From Pseudoalteromonas sp. FUC4 (lineage in GTDB: Bacteria; Pseudomonadota; Gammaproteobacteria; Enterobacterales; Alteromonadaceae), in NCBI RefSeq assembly GCF_008370255.1, contig NZ_SEUI01000004.1, positions 316,358-380,357 on the forward strand: a DNA stretch of 64,000 bases, in the 5' to 3' direction. The position numbers were made by a program, and so were the translations under genes. The notes beneath the pieces are model-generated. The model saw only the letters and a list, made by a program, of their open reading frames with translations. It made no database searches and was not told the origin of the DNA. Below are positions 17,253-26,493 of the stretch, in pieces. Numbering within the stretch: the stretch's first letter is position 1; the number at the start of each line of letters is the position of its first letter.

Positions 17253-17455
17253 TCCCACATTGCTAACCCTAGCTCCCGCATGTTTAAGCGCAATAATCTG
17301 CTCTTGTCCGCTATGCGCCATAGCCAGCATCTCATCCGTATTTATATTACTTTCGATCGCATGCTTACCTTTTAAATCACTCAACAGTGAATGCTTAATT
17401 TGTACAATTAGTTACCTACTTTCAGTAATATGCCGTATTCAATATAGTGATTTAG
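17253..17455 (-). pseudogene. Fragment of the gene found intact at 19401-20024
   Basis: On the minus strand the fragment encodes DLKGKHAIESNINTDEMLAM followed by AHSGQEQIIALKHAG. This closely matches the C-terminus of the 207-residue protein at 19401-20024 (ELKGKHAVESGLNTGDMLAM...). Upstream, similarity continues at DNA level around GCCGTATTCAATATAGTG but the frame is broken. The rest of the gene is missing. The chemoreceptor gene lies between the fragment and the intact copy, both on the same strand. Confidence 0.85.
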
Positions 17456-17601
17456 CGTAATTTAATGGCAGGTAATTATAAGTATGGTATCCATTGTTTT
17501 TCGGGGGAGATTACCCTATTTACTAAATTCACTTTTAATTTTTAAACAAGAGAATAGGGCATTACGCCCCTTTATACTTAAGCTGAAACTTAAGCCAAAC
17601 T

Positions 17602-19221
17602 CTAAATTTTAAAGCGTGTAACAAGGTTGCTAAGTTGAGCTGCAAATTGGGTTAGTTCTTCTGTAGCAATGTTGATTTTTTCAGCCCCTGCGCCTGTTTG
17701 TTTCGATAGTTCTTTTATTTCTATTACTTGCTTACTAACATCTGTTGCAACTGCATTTTGTTCTTCAGTGGCACACGCTATTTGTGAGTTCATATCAATA
17801 ATTTGATGAACCGACTCTTTTATTTCGCCAAGGGCTTGTTGCACGTCAGTGGTTTGAGTAACGATGTTATTAGCTCGCTCTCGACCAAGCATCATTGCTT
17901 CAACAGATGCTTTTGCTTGTGCTTGCGCTTTAGTGATTTTTTCTTCAATTTCGGCAGTCGATTTTTGAGTGCTTGACGCTAATGTACGAACTTCTCCGGC
18001 AACAACCGAAAAGCCTCTGCCAAATTCTCCAGCGCGAGCCGCTTCAATGGCAGCATTTAATGCAAGTAAATTAGTTTGCTCTGAAATGCCTTTAATAACG
18101 CTAAGAATACTCGTAATGTCTTGTGTGCTTTGAGCTAGTTCGCTGATGATTGCAGATGCATTATCGAGATCGTCTGATAGCTTCGTTGCACCACTAAAAG
18201 ATTGTTCTGCTTTTTCGTTACCTTGATCAACGAGTAAGCGTGCTGCTTCTGTTGCGCTAGCTGCTACGCTTGTATTTTTGGCAACATCGGCTGCCGTTGC
18301 TTGCATTTGGTTAATAGCTGTAGCTACTTGTTCTGTTGCTAAATCTTGTTCTGAAACATTATTTTTTGTTTGAGCCGATATTAAAGCGAGCTCTTCAGCC
18401 GCTGTTGCTTGAGAGGCTGCGGAGTCGGAAATTTGTTGCATCATTATTTTAAGTTTTTCTACCATTAACTGCATTGCTGAATAAATACCAGTCACGTTCT
18501 GTGTATTATTAAAGCTCATACTTAAATCGCCTTTTGCAATTCTATGAGTCAGTATTTCAATGTCTTTGGGCTCTCCACCAATTGGCTTTAAAATAGAAAC
18601 CGAAATTTTCCATGTTAGTAATACCGCGACAATAACACCAATAAGTACTAATATTACTAAGTTAAATATTGCCGATTCGCCTTGAGTAATTGATTTGTTG
18701 GTAAACTCCTTGGCTTTATTAGCTGCAAACTCTTCAAGAGAAAGCAGTTGTTCGGTTAGGTTTTTAATATAGAGGGTTTCTTGTTTTGTGATTTTTTCAG
18801 CTTCTGCACGTTTATCTTCTTTCATTAATAAAATGATGTCGTTTCTAATCGGAGCCCAATCAATAAACTGTTTTTTAAGAGAATGTATTTCAGATTTATT
18901 CCCGAGGTAGCGTTCTCCTAATACAGAGAATAGTTCTAATGTGTTTTCCTCTAACTTAGCTATTTTTTTTGCAACTTCGTTTATTTGCTCTGTTGTATTG
19001 ACCTGTGCAATATCTTTCATTGAACTGTTTATCGTTGCTACATTAAGCTCAATTTTTGCTATCGATACGCTTACTGTATAGGGATGTTTGTAGAGTTGTT
19101 GAGTGAAGCTAGAAATCGTTCGCATTTCTACCACTGCAAAACCTGTCATAATCAATAAAATAGTAATAAGAATAAAATAAGATGAGCCTAATCGCTTACC
19201 TAATGACAGATTTTCAAACAT
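17602..19221 (-). CDS. Methyl-accepting chemotaxis protein
   Basis: An inner-membrane chemoreceptor of 539 residues. An N-terminal membrane helix (about 11-31), a four-helix-bundle periplasmic domain (about 35-185) and a second membrane helix (about 187-207) are followed by a HAMP domain and a long coiled-coil signalling domain. The conserved hairpin tip reads [20 protein letters not shown] then [18 protein letters not shown], which binds CheA/CheW. The ligand cannot be read from the sequence. It is alone on its strand and flanked by the gene fragment at 17253 and its parent gene at 19401, which may mark an insertion or duplication. Confidence 0.93.
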   Translation of the reverse strand: MFENLSLGKRLGSSYFILITILLIMTGFAVVEMRTISSFTQQLYKHPYTVSVSIAKIELNVATINSSMKDIAQVNTTEQINEVAKKIAKLEENTLELFSVLGERYLGNKSEIHSLKKQFIDWAPIRNDIILLMKEDKRAEAEKITKQETLYIKNLTEQLLSLEEFAANKAKEFTNKSITQGESAIFNLVILVLIGVIVAVLLTWKISVSILKPIGGEPKDIEILTHRIAKGDLSMSFNNTQNVTGIYSAMQLMVEKLKIMMQQISDSAASQATAAEELALISAQTKNNVSEQDLATEQVATAINQMQATAADVAKNTSVAASATEAARLLVDQGNEKAEQSFSGATKLSDDLDNASAIISELAQSTQDITSILSVIKGISEQTNLLALNAAIEAARAGEFGRGFSVVAGEVRTLASSTQKSTAEIEEKITKAQAQAKASVEAMMLGRERANNIVTQTTDVQQALGEIKESVHQIIDMNSQIACATEEQNAVATDVSKQVIEIKELSKQTGAGAEKINIATEELTQFAAQLSNLVTRFKI

Positions 19222-19400
19222 GAAGTTTCCCTAAAATAAAACGTTGAGTACTTATAAACATGACTTGATATTAAAACGCTAATATAAGGTTGTATGTAAA
19301 AAACAATAAAGTACAAGGTATCAAAATTAGTAGACCTTAATAGTAGTAAAAAAATTGTTAAATATTATTTTTAATTTATAAATCAATATATACATTGAGG

Positions 19401-20024
19401 TTAAGCCCCACACTGCCTAATCCCATCACCCGCATGTTTAAGCGCAATAATCTGCCCCTTACCGTTATGTGCCATAGCGAGCATATCACCCGTATTTAGA
19501 CCACTTTCAACCGCGTGTTTACCTTTTAGCTCACTTAACAGCGAATGCTTAATTTGCACAAGCACCTCGTCATTACAGCTAGCTATGTACCAGTCGTTAT
19601 CTACCTTCACTAGCGTGCCGTATTCTATGTGGCGTTGTTGGTGGCGGCGTAAATCGTTAGCTAATTGGCTGTCGAGTGCGTGTTTTTGCTCGTTTATAGA
19701 GCTTGCGTAGCTACCAGCTTGGTCTATTTCGTGTGTTTTTATAATTGAATAGTCGTGAATGTCGATGGTGTTAAATACGCTGTTAAGCACGGTTTTAGGC
19801 GTGGTATTTATGCTGTTGTTATTATCAAACACAATAAAAGCAAACACACCCAGTGCGCAGGCAAGGCTAGTTAGCTGCAGCGTAAAGCTGAGTTTTTTAG
19901 GCTTTGTGTGCGTGGCCTTTTTAAGTAGCGTTTTTTGCTGAGCGCTTGTAAGTGTAGTGCGCGCTTTTCGCTCTTTGTAATGTTGTGTGAGCTTTTGATC
20001 AAGCGGCTCATCAGGCTTGTTCAT
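19401..20024 (-). CDS. Putative anti-sigma or regulatory single-pass membrane protein
   Basis: A 207-residue protein with a basic cytoplasmic N-terminus (about 1-45), one hydrophobic segment (about 45-66, LQLTSLACALGVFAFIVF) and an extracytoplasmic C-terminal domain. No ZAS zinc motif or FecR domain is visible. Its ATG overlaps the end of the full ECF sigma reading frame. A single-pass protein directly after a sigma gene is the usual arrangement for an anti-sigma factor. The function is inferred from position and topology only. A decayed copy of its 3' end lies at 17253-17455. Confidence 0.6.
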   Translation of the reverse strand: MNKPDEPLDQKLTQHYKERKARTTLTSAQQKTLLKKATHTKPKKLSFTLQLTSLACALGVFAFIVFDNNNSINTTPKTVLNSVFNTIDIHDYSIIKTHEIDQAGSYASSINEQKHALDSQLANDLRRHQQRHIEYGTLVKVDNDWYIASCNDEVLVQIKHSLLSELKGKHAVESGLNTGDMLAMAHNGKGQIIALKHAGDGIRQCGA

Positions 20025-20619
20025 TGTTTGCTCCTAATAAACGTTTAAGATTTTGCTTGGCATAGCGCAGCCTTGTTTTAATGGTCTCGAGGCTGCTTTG
20101 CGTTATAAGTTCTATGTCGGTGAGCTAAAAGCCTTCTTGTTGTAATGTAATGGCTTCGCGCTGTACAAAGCTGAGTTGTTTTAGCGCGGCGTCGAACGCG
20201 TCATAGCTTATGTTTGAGCTGCCTATATGCGAATCTTGACTAATTAAGTGACCACTAGTTAAGTCACTTTCGTTTTTATCATTTTGTGCTGCTAAATGTG
20301 TGTTTTCGTCAAGCTCTACAAAGTGCTGTTGCTTGCGGTATTCGTCTATTAGTGTGTTGCGGGCAAGTTTAAACAACCACGCTTTGGGTGTGGTTTGTGC
20401 TTGGTAAAGGTGGCGTTTTTCGATTACTTTTAGCCATGTTTGTTGGCTTACGTCGTATGCTAAATGCGTATTAGATTGCGTAACAAGGTAGTGGTATAAG
20501 TCGTTACTGTAGAGGGCAATAAGCTGCTCTAAGTAACGATTGTCGCCACTTTTTGCGTAACTTGCCATGCAGTCCTTGCTTGGCGTTTCAAATAACCATG
20601 ACTTAATACTTAGTAGCAT
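20011..20619 (-). pseudogene. ECF RNA polymerase sigma factor interrupted by an in-frame amber codon
   Basis: From the ATG at 20619 the frame runs 164 codons with sigma region 2 features (YDVSQQTWLKVIEKR, PKAWLFKLARNTLIDEYRK) and the start of region 4 (LSFVQREAITLQQEGF). A TAG at 20125-20127 then stops it. Without that codon the same frame continues LTDIELITQSSLETIKTRLR YAKQNLKRLL, the helix-turn-helix of region 4.2, to TGA at 20011-20013, overlapping the next gene's start. A serine codon (TCG) is the likely ancestor. The gene may be inactive, read through, or carry a sequencing error. It starts 14 bp after the TonB-like gene. Confidence 0.85.
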
Positions 20620-20633
20620 AGGCGTTTAGTCCG

Positions 20634-21269
20634 TTAAATAGAGTTATCTAATTTAAAATCGAGCTGTACAGTTTGACCTGTTTGTAATTGTGCCACACCT
20701 TCAATTACTTTGGGGCGATATTTCCAGCGTTTAATGGCTCTTATTGCTTCGCGGTCAAAGGTACGTTTTGGCTCGGCATTAATAACTACTGGGTCGATTA
20801 CTTCACCCGTTGGCGAAATACTAAAGCTTAGTTGTACCCAACCTTCAATACCATCGCGCGCGGCTGTAGTTGGGTATTTAGGGTTTATGCGCACTATGGG
20901 TGTTGCATCCCCAGTAGGGCGATTAATAGTATTGTTAATGTCGCCACCAAAATCGTCAATCGTAACTGGCGTAAAGTCGCTAATTGCCAGCACAGGATCG
21001 TCTGATGTATCCAGCGGTGGTGCTTTTGGCGGCACTTTAGGCATTGGCGGTGGCGGCTGTATTTTTTGTATATGCCTTAGCTTTGAATCCTCAGGTGCTT
21101 GAAAAATCTCTACTATAATATCGCCTTCTGGTTTTACCGGTGCGCGTTGCTCGCCACTTATTAAATATTGCATAAACGCAAAAGCTACAAAAGTCATCGC
21201 GGCGCCGCCAATTATTGCGGTCGATGTTTTAATAAATACTGGATTGTTAGGTACTTCAAATGTGTGCAT
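20634..21269 (-). CDS. TonB-family energy transducer
   Basis: A 211-residue protein with a short cytoplasmic tail, one membrane anchor (about residues 13-37), a proline-rich linker (IQPPPPMPKVPPKAPP, about 68-85) and a C-terminal TonB domain (about 120-208) containing INPKYPTTAARDGIEGWVQL and AIRAIKRWKYRPKV. TonB couples the inner-membrane proton motive force through ExbB/ExbD to outer-membrane receptors. No exbB or exbD is in the window. It is the first gene of the TonB / sigma / membrane protein operon and sits next to a TonB-dependent receptor on the same strand. Confidence 0.88.
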   Translation of the reverse strand: MHTFEVPNNPVFIKTSTAIIGGAAMTFVAFAFMQYLISGEQRAPVKPEGDIIVEIFQAPEDSKLRHIQKIQPPPPMPKVPPKAPPLDTSDDPVLAISDFTPVTIDDFGGDINNTINRPTGDATPIVRINPKYPTTAARDGIEGWVQLSFSISPTGEVIDPVVINAEPKRTFDREAIRAIKRWKYRPKVIEGVAQLQTGQTVQLDFKLDNSI

Positions 21270-21388
21270 AAGCCGCTCCGAATTAACTCATTAGGGTGTT
21301 TTCAAAGCTATAACGGGTGGCAAACAAAAAAGGGGTGAAATATTTTTATAGTGCGAGAGGCTAAATAAGCCTCTCGCTTGTTATTGGT

Positions 21389-23689
21389 TTAAAAAGCGAA
21401 TGATACCGAAGCAAATACAGATCTAGGTGTGCCTATATTAATTCTTAAGTCGCCACCACTTGCTGAATAGTACTCTTCATCTAATAAGTTTTTAACGGCT
21501 AATTGAAATCTCACAGTGCCATCCTCTCCTAAACCTGGAGTAGCCAGCGTGTACCAAAGCGATAAATCAACTAAGCCATAGCTATCTAGCGTATAGCTAT
21601 TGGCGTCATTACCAAATCGATCATCAACAAAAAAGTAACCGCCACCTATACCTAAGCCTTCTAAGCTACCTTTTTGAAATTCATATGAAGCCCAAAGGTT
21701 AAATGTGTTGTCGGCAACATTACGAGGTTTATTACCTGTTACTCCATCAACTTCTATTTCTGCATCGGTATAAGCATATCCAGCAATAATGTTCATGCCT
21801 TCGGTTGGTTGCCCTGAAATTGAAAATTCAATACCTTCAGATGTTTGCCCGTCTCTTAACGTTGTTATACCGTCTTCGGTGCTTAATACATTCGTTTTTT
21901 CAATATTATAAATTGATACGCTTGACTGTAAACGGCCGCCAAAAAATTCAGCTTTAACACCTAGCTCTATTTGCTCTGAATCTTCAGGGTCAAATTGTTC
22001 GCTATTGCTTACTTCGGTATTGGCTGTATCAGTATTAGGCGCAAAAGACTCTGAATAACTTGCAAATAATGATGAGTTTGACGTCATCTTATAGTTAACA
22101 GCTACTTGAGGCGAAAACTCTGAAATAGAATCTAACTTAAGATCTGTTCCTGTAGTCTCACCGTTAGTGAATGCGGTTACACCGTCATTAAAGCCACTTT
22201 TAACAGAATCTAAGCGTCCACCAATTAATACACCAAGGTCATCGGTTAAAACAATATAATCATTAATGAAAAAACCGTAATCTTCAGAGCTAAATGTACG
22301 TCTTGCAAAGTCGTCTGTATTTAAGTCAATGGGTAAGTTTCCGTAAACAGGATTACTAACATCAAATAAAGGGATACCACTAAAACCAAATGCGGCTGGT
22401 AAGCCATCAGAGTTTGCTGAATTAACAAAATTGTCTTTTCGTTCAAAATCGCGATAACTGCCTCCAATAGCTATTTTATGTGTGATATTTCCGGTTTGTA
22501 CTTCACCTGTGGCAATTGCATTTAAATATAAAACATCAACATCGGCATTTTGGTTACCGTCTGTTCTGCGAATAAGAAATACTTGATCTGTTGGATCGTC
22601 AAATACACCGGTTAAACCTTCATTTATATTTGCTGAAATGTCGGCAGGGCTTTGAAACTCTATAAATCCGTCTTCGCTAATTGGTCCATCGGCATCAAAA
22701 ATGGCAACGGCAAGCGGTCTAGCTTGAAGGTCATTTGCTGAACTTACTTCGTAAGCGGTGCTAAAGCGTAGGTTCCAATTATCTCCTAGTTCTTGCTCTA
22801 ACGTTGCATCGAAGAAGTTAAAGTTACTTTCAAATACTTCGTGTTGCTCGCCAAAACGAGTTGATAAAGGTATATCAAGTACTTCGTTGAGCACAGCACG
22901 ACCATCTGGAGTAGGTACTGTGATAGTTCCTCGGTCAAGCGGTCTTGATTCATCTCGGTATTCGTACGATAAATTTAAACGTGTAGAAGGAGCGAGATCA
23001 AATGTACCAGAGATTGAAAGTGTGTCTCTATCAATATCGCTAAAGTCACGAAACGATTCGGCATCTTGTATTGAACCCACAACACGAATAGCGGCACTAT
23101 CGTTAATAGGCGTTGACCAATCGAGTAGTGCAAATTGATCATTAAATGATCCAACACGTGCTTCACCAGCAAATCGTTTTTCAGCTAGCGGTTTTTTAGT
23201 GGCTATATCTACAAGCCCACCAGGCTCAACTTGACCATAAGTTATTGATGCAGGACCTTTAACAACTTGGGTATATTCTACATTTGATAGATTAGTTTTA
23301 AAGTTAGTAGCACGGCGAAAGCCATCTCGGTAAACGGCATTGCGTCTAAATCCGCGAATTAAAAAATCGTCGTTAGTACCACCAAAACCATCGCCTAACG
23401 ATACTCCGGGTGTGTTGCGTAACGCTTCTGATAAATCGGTAATTTTTTGATCAAGTATTAACTGCTCTGGAATAATATTAACGACACGTGGCAATTCTAA
23501 AAAATCTAAAGGAAACCCAGTTAACGATGATGACTCTTTAATGACGTAACGAGATTGAGCTGTTCCTGTTACGCTGATTCTTTCTATTGAGTCTTCTTTT
23601 GTTTTACTATTTATTTCATTTTGTGCGTAAGCTAATTGACAGCTACACATAAGTGCAGTTAGTGCGAATGTTTTTTGAATGGTTTTCAT
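21389..23689 (-). CDS. TonB-dependent siderophore receptor
   Basis: A 766-residue outer-membrane receptor. A signal peptide (1-22, ending AYA) is followed by a plug domain (about 45-160) with SLTGFPLDFLELPRVVNIIP and GFGGTNDDFLIRGFRRNAVY, then a 22-strand barrel ending in aromatic Phe (SVFASVSFAF). Length and plug motifs fit catecholate/hydroxamate ferri-siderophore receptors of the FhuA/FoxA class. The ligand is not determinable. It starts 15 bp after the PepSY gene, so the two form an operon with a Fur-like site upstream. Confidence 0.9.
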   Translation of the reverse strand: MKTIQKTFALTALMCSCQLAYAQNEINSKTKEDSIERISVTGTAQSRYVIKESSSLTGFPLDFLELPRVVNIIPEQLILDQKITDLSEALRNTPGVSLGDGFGGTNDDFLIRGFRRNAVYRDGFRRATNFKTNLSNVEYTQVVKGPASITYGQVEPGGLVDIATKKPLAEKRFAGEARVGSFNDQFALLDWSTPINDSAAIRVVGSIQDAESFRDFSDIDRDTLSISGTFDLAPSTRLNLSYEYRDESRPLDRGTITVPTPDGRAVLNEVLDIPLSTRFGEQHEVFESNFNFFDATLEQELGDNWNLRFSTAYEVSSANDLQARPLAVAIFDADGPISEDGFIEFQSPADISANINEGLTGVFDDPTDQVFLIRRTDGNQNADVDVLYLNAIATGEVQTGNITHKIAIGGSYRDFERKDNFVNSANSDGLPAAFGFSGIPLFDVSNPVYGNLPIDLNTDDFARRTFSSEDYGFFINDYIVLTDDLGVLIGGRLDSVKSGFNDGVTAFTNGETTGTDLKLDSISEFSPQVAVNYKMTSNSSLFASYSESFAPNTDTANTEVSNSEQFDPEDSEQIELGVKAEFFGGRLQSSVSIYNIEKTNVLSTEDGITTLRDGQTSEGIEFSISGQPTEGMNIIAGYAYTDAEIEVDGVTGNKPRNVADNTFNLWASYEFQKGSLEGLGIGGGYFFVDDRFGNDANSYTLDSYGLVDLSLWYTLATPGLGEDGTVRFQLAVKNLLDEEYYSASGGDLRINIGTPRSVFASVSFAF

Positions 23690-23704
23690 AAATCTTCCCA
23701 GAGA

Positions 23705-25288
23705 TTATTGTTTAGTCGTTTTTGCAGTATTGTTAGTTAAATTAAGGATTTGATTTTCGCGTAAAATAAACTGTTTTGTCTCACCTGTTAAAAGCGTTAC
23801 TTTTAAAGTAAGTTTTTTGTATTGCTCTGTATTTTTATTCGGTAATGTGGCGGCGAAAATAGTTGTTGATGAGAACGTTTTAGCCTTTAATTTGTATGTA
23901 TTATTTAGCGTATCTACCACGCTTATAGAGTCTATTATTGAGTATCCATTTGGGTGGGTAATATTTACTTGTAGATTGTATTTACCGTTATTTACTTTTT
24001 TATATAATGTATTTTTAAAAGTGTAATTTTTATATGATTCAACGCTTTGCGATATTTTATTAACAGGTTCGGAGTCGCCATTTTGTTGTTTAACATAAAA
24101 GAATCCAGCGATCATTACGGCTACTATAACTGGAAATGTTTTAATTTGAGCCGGCGATAAGCGTGAGGTTTTTAGCCTGCGATAGGTCATTAACACACCT
24201 GTTACTGACATTCCGGTAAGAATAATGCCAAAAATAAACCATATAATTTTTGTAGTGAGATTTCCGAGCGTTCCAAAATGAATCGGATCTGCTATTTCGT
24301 TTAAATAAGCTACCATTCCTATATTTTTGGATTTTTGAACTTTAATAATAGAGCCGTCAACGGGATCAATAAATACCCTGTTGGCTCTAGAACGCACTAA
24401 TATATCGCTTGTGTAACCAAGGACTGTTATTGCTTGTGATGCAGACCTAGGGTATTGAATTTGAGTTGGTTCCCAGTTAGGGAAAGCTAATTTTGAATTT
24501 TTTATTATTATATCGGCTGGGATTATATTCATTGCATCCCCAAATTCTTGAATTCGCTCAACACTGGGGCCCGGTCGGGGAGGCTCGAAGCTATGCTTTG
24601 CAACAGCAAAACCAAATTCAATGAGATACCACATTGCTGTTATTACAATAAGAGCAATAAACCATATTGCCCATATGCCAAAAACCTTATGTAAATCGCT
24701 TAGCATAACGCGAGTGCCTTTGTTTTTCCGTAAGCGAAATGCTGATTTTTTTAATCTTCCTGTTGTTTTTAATCCTGTATACAAAGAAATAATAAGCACA
24801 ATAGCTAGAGAACTCGTGATTGGTAAGCCAATAAAATTTGGCATAAAGAAGTAGCGGTGTAGGTCTCTAAAAAATCGCTGAACAGTTAAAAATGGAGTTG
24901 TGCCAGTGACTTCACCAGTCCATTGATTAATATGAATAAAGTAGCGAGTTCCATCGGCTCGTAAAAAGGTAGCTCGGTATGCAAAATAATCACTTTCGCC
25001 TTGACTAAATGTTGTCAGCATATCTTGCGCTGGAGCTGCTTTTTTTACGGTATTTTCTAGCTCACCCCAAGGTACTTTAACCTCCGTAGGTGTTACTCGC
25101 ATGTCGTCTTGTATGAGCCAATCTATTTCGTTTGATAAAGTCGCAATAGTGCCAGTTGCCAATAATAACGTCATTAAAAAGGCGAGGTTGAAACCTAACC
25201 AAATATGTAAATCGTAAAGTTGACGCTTTTTATTTTTTGGCTTGGTGAGAGTGTCTGTTTGAGTAACACTACTGCTAGTATCGTGCAT
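23705..25288 (-). CDS. PepSY-associated membrane protein (PiuB-like, iron uptake)
   Basis: A 527-residue inner-membrane protein. A cytoplasmic N-terminus precedes the first membrane helix (about 30-52, IWLGFNLAFLMTLLLATGTI), and further helices lie near 150, 205 and 345. Two PepSY-like periplasmic regions are visible, along with HKVFGIWAIWFIALIVITAMWY. PiuB-type proteins accompany siderophore receptors and are thought to act in siderophore-iron reduction or transport. A hydrophilic C-terminal extension follows residue 400. It shares an operon with the receptor at 21389 and has a Fur-like site 76 bp before its start. Confidence 0.82.
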   Translation of the reverse strand: MHDTSSSVTQTDTLTKPKNKKRQLYDLHIWLGFNLAFLMTLLLATGTIATLSNEIDWLIQDDMRVTPTEVKVPWGELENTVKKAAPAQDMLTTFSQGESDYFAYRATFLRADGTRYFIHINQWTGEVTGTTPFLTVQRFFRDLHRYFFMPNFIGLPITSSLAIVLIISLYTGLKTTGRLKKSAFRLRKNKGTRVMLSDLHKVFGIWAIWFIALIVITAMWYLIEFGFAVAKHSFEPPRPGPSVERIQEFGDAMNIIPADIIIKNSKLAFPNWEPTQIQYPRSASQAITVLGYTSDILVRSRANRVFIDPVDGSIIKVQKSKNIGMVAYLNEIADPIHFGTLGNLTTKIIWFIFGIILTGMSVTGVLMTYRRLKTSRLSPAQIKTFPVIVAVMIAGFFYVKQQNGDSEPVNKISQSVESYKNYTFKNTLYKKVNNGKYNLQVNITHPNGYSIIDSISVVDTLNNTYKLKAKTFSSTTIFAATLPNKNTEQYKKLTLKVTLLTGETKQFILRENQILNLTNNTAKTTKQ

Positions 25289-25363
25289 TTTTTACCTTCA
25301 GTTAAAACAAAGTGGCTATTGGTTACTTTGGATTAGCGATATCAATAGATTACAGATGTTAAT

Positions 25364-25382
25364 GCAAATCCATATCATTATC
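25364..25382 (-). promoter_or_regulatory. Fur-box-like operator upstream of the PepSY/receptor operon
   Basis: GCAAATCCATATCATTATC matches 14 of 19 positions of the Fur consensus GATAATGATTATCATTATC. It lies 76 bp before the PepSY start codon, and the downstream genes are iron-uptake types. Confidence 0.55.
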
Positions 25383-25474
25383 AATTGTAAAAAATAGAAT
25401 GGTTCTAATTTAAGAAGGCGTTAGTTGTGTGTTAATTTTACTTTTTAAAATATAAAGTGTGGAAAATAAAAATG

Positions 25475-25560
25475 AGTGAAATTTTATAAAAAGTATGGGA
25501 TTTAGTTACATTAGCGAGATCACGAATATTAAAATTTAACTTTTTAAGTTGTTATGCACG
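25475..25560 (+). repeat. Duplicated leader, degenerate copy
   Basis: It aligns with the leader of the DUF3087 gene (25868-25957): TGAAATTTTATAAA, GGGATTTAGTTACATTAG and AACTTTTTAAGTTGTTATGC correspond to matching blocks there. In this copy the ATG is followed by only CAC GAA and then TGA. Confidence 0.7.
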
Positions 25561-25952
25561 AATGAGATTTGTAAATTACGTTTGTTTAAATGAGCCGGTT
25601 TTGACAATAATAAAAGTATTGTTATTTAGCAGAACGATAAAATAAATATAAATTTTAAATATAACGTTTAGGTCATATAAGACTTATAAATGAATTTATT
25701 TTTTAATAATATCTACCTTTGCCCTCTTTTTTAAAATTATATAAAAGATCACATTGAGTATTATTTGATTTTTAATAGAAATATTCCGTTTTTATAAAGC
25801 TTTGAGGTTTCGATATAGCTCCATTCCCCTTAATTTAGCGTTAAGCGTATTAAAGCCAAATCAAAAAGGGGTGAAATAATTTTATAAAAAAATCTGGGGT
25901 TTAGTTACAATAGCTATTCGCATTCTTTTACTTATTAACTTTTTAGGCTGTT

Positions 25953-26459
25953 ATGCAACTCATTGAAATAAATAAAGCACGTTATCGTAAACATTTAAAC
26001 CGTGTTATTGCAGGGTGTGGTATTGGTTTGGCTGTAGGCAGCTTGGCTATATCGCAAACGCTGATTGCTTTATTTCCTGATGAAAGTGGTAGCCATTTTC
26101 ATTGGAACTTAATAGGCGTTGCTATTACAAGCGTTGGGCTTGCGTGGTTACTTAATAAATACCGTACACATAGCTTTATGACTGAAGTTGTTTATGTGTG
26201 GGAGCTTAAAAAAGCACTTAATAAAATAACCCGTAAAATGGCTAAGTTAAAAGCTGCTGGCCGTGAAGGTAATGCCGATGCGTTATTAGCGATTCACTAT
26301 AGCTACGCGGGCTCTCGGTTATTGTGGCAGCTAGACGATAACCTAATCACCATGGACGATTTAGCCATCAAACAAGCTGAGCTTGAATCTGTTGCAGCAC
26401 AACATAACGTAACGCTTAATGTTGAAGATTACGATGTAAGCATTTTAAAACAGTTTTAA
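25953..26459 (+). CDS. DUF3087 family membrane protein
   Basis: A 168-residue protein with two close hydrophobic segments (about 19-41, AGCGIGLAVGSLAISQTLIA, and 50-66, LIGVAITSVGLAWLLNK) and a longer cytoplasmic alpha-helical part (KALNKITRKMAKLKAAGREG). It resembles the DUF3087 family of Alteromonadales and Vibrionales, for which I know no function. Its 90-bp leader is present a second time about 393 bp upstream. The phosphatase gene follows after 34 bp on the same strand. Confidence 0.65.
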   Translation: MQLIEINKARYRKHLNRVIAGCGIGLAVGSLAISQTLIALFPDESGSHFHWNLIGVAITSVGLAWLLNKYRTHSFMTEVVYVWELKKALNKITRKMAKLKAAGREGNADALLAIHYSYAGSRLLWQLDDNLITMDDLAIKQAELESVAAQHNVTLNVEDYDVSILKQF

Positions 26460-26493
26460 AGCTTAGGTTTTTAAATTAGTTAGAGGAGCCTTA

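Larger units (their letters stand above)
17114..17601. other. Gene-free repeat region after the KAP gene
   Basis: 488 bp without a functional gene. In order it contains a GC-richer block (CTCTGTGCAGCGCTAAGCGC followed by CTCTGTGTTCTTGGTGG, with a GCGCT-A-AGCGC palindrome), the 9-bp minisatellite at 17196-17252, a decayed copy of the 3' end of the gene at 19401, and the downstream region of the chemoreceptor gene. A weak hairpin, GGGC-ATTAC-GCCC near 17556, may terminate the chemoreceptor transcript. Confidence 0.7.
25289..25952. other. 664-bp AT-rich intergenic region
   Basis: Separates the PepSY/receptor operon (minus) from the DUF3087 gene (plus). It holds the Fur-like site and two related leader sequences, at 25475-25560 and 25868-25957. 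No other gene or RNA structure was recognised; the remainder is A/T-rich. Confidence 0.6.

Noticed and set aside
17193..17384. A Gly-Trp-Phe repeat protein on the minus strand
   Set aside because: The repeat part is only the translated 9-bp minisatellite and the rest is a broken piece of the 19401-20024 gene. No start signal or full domain.
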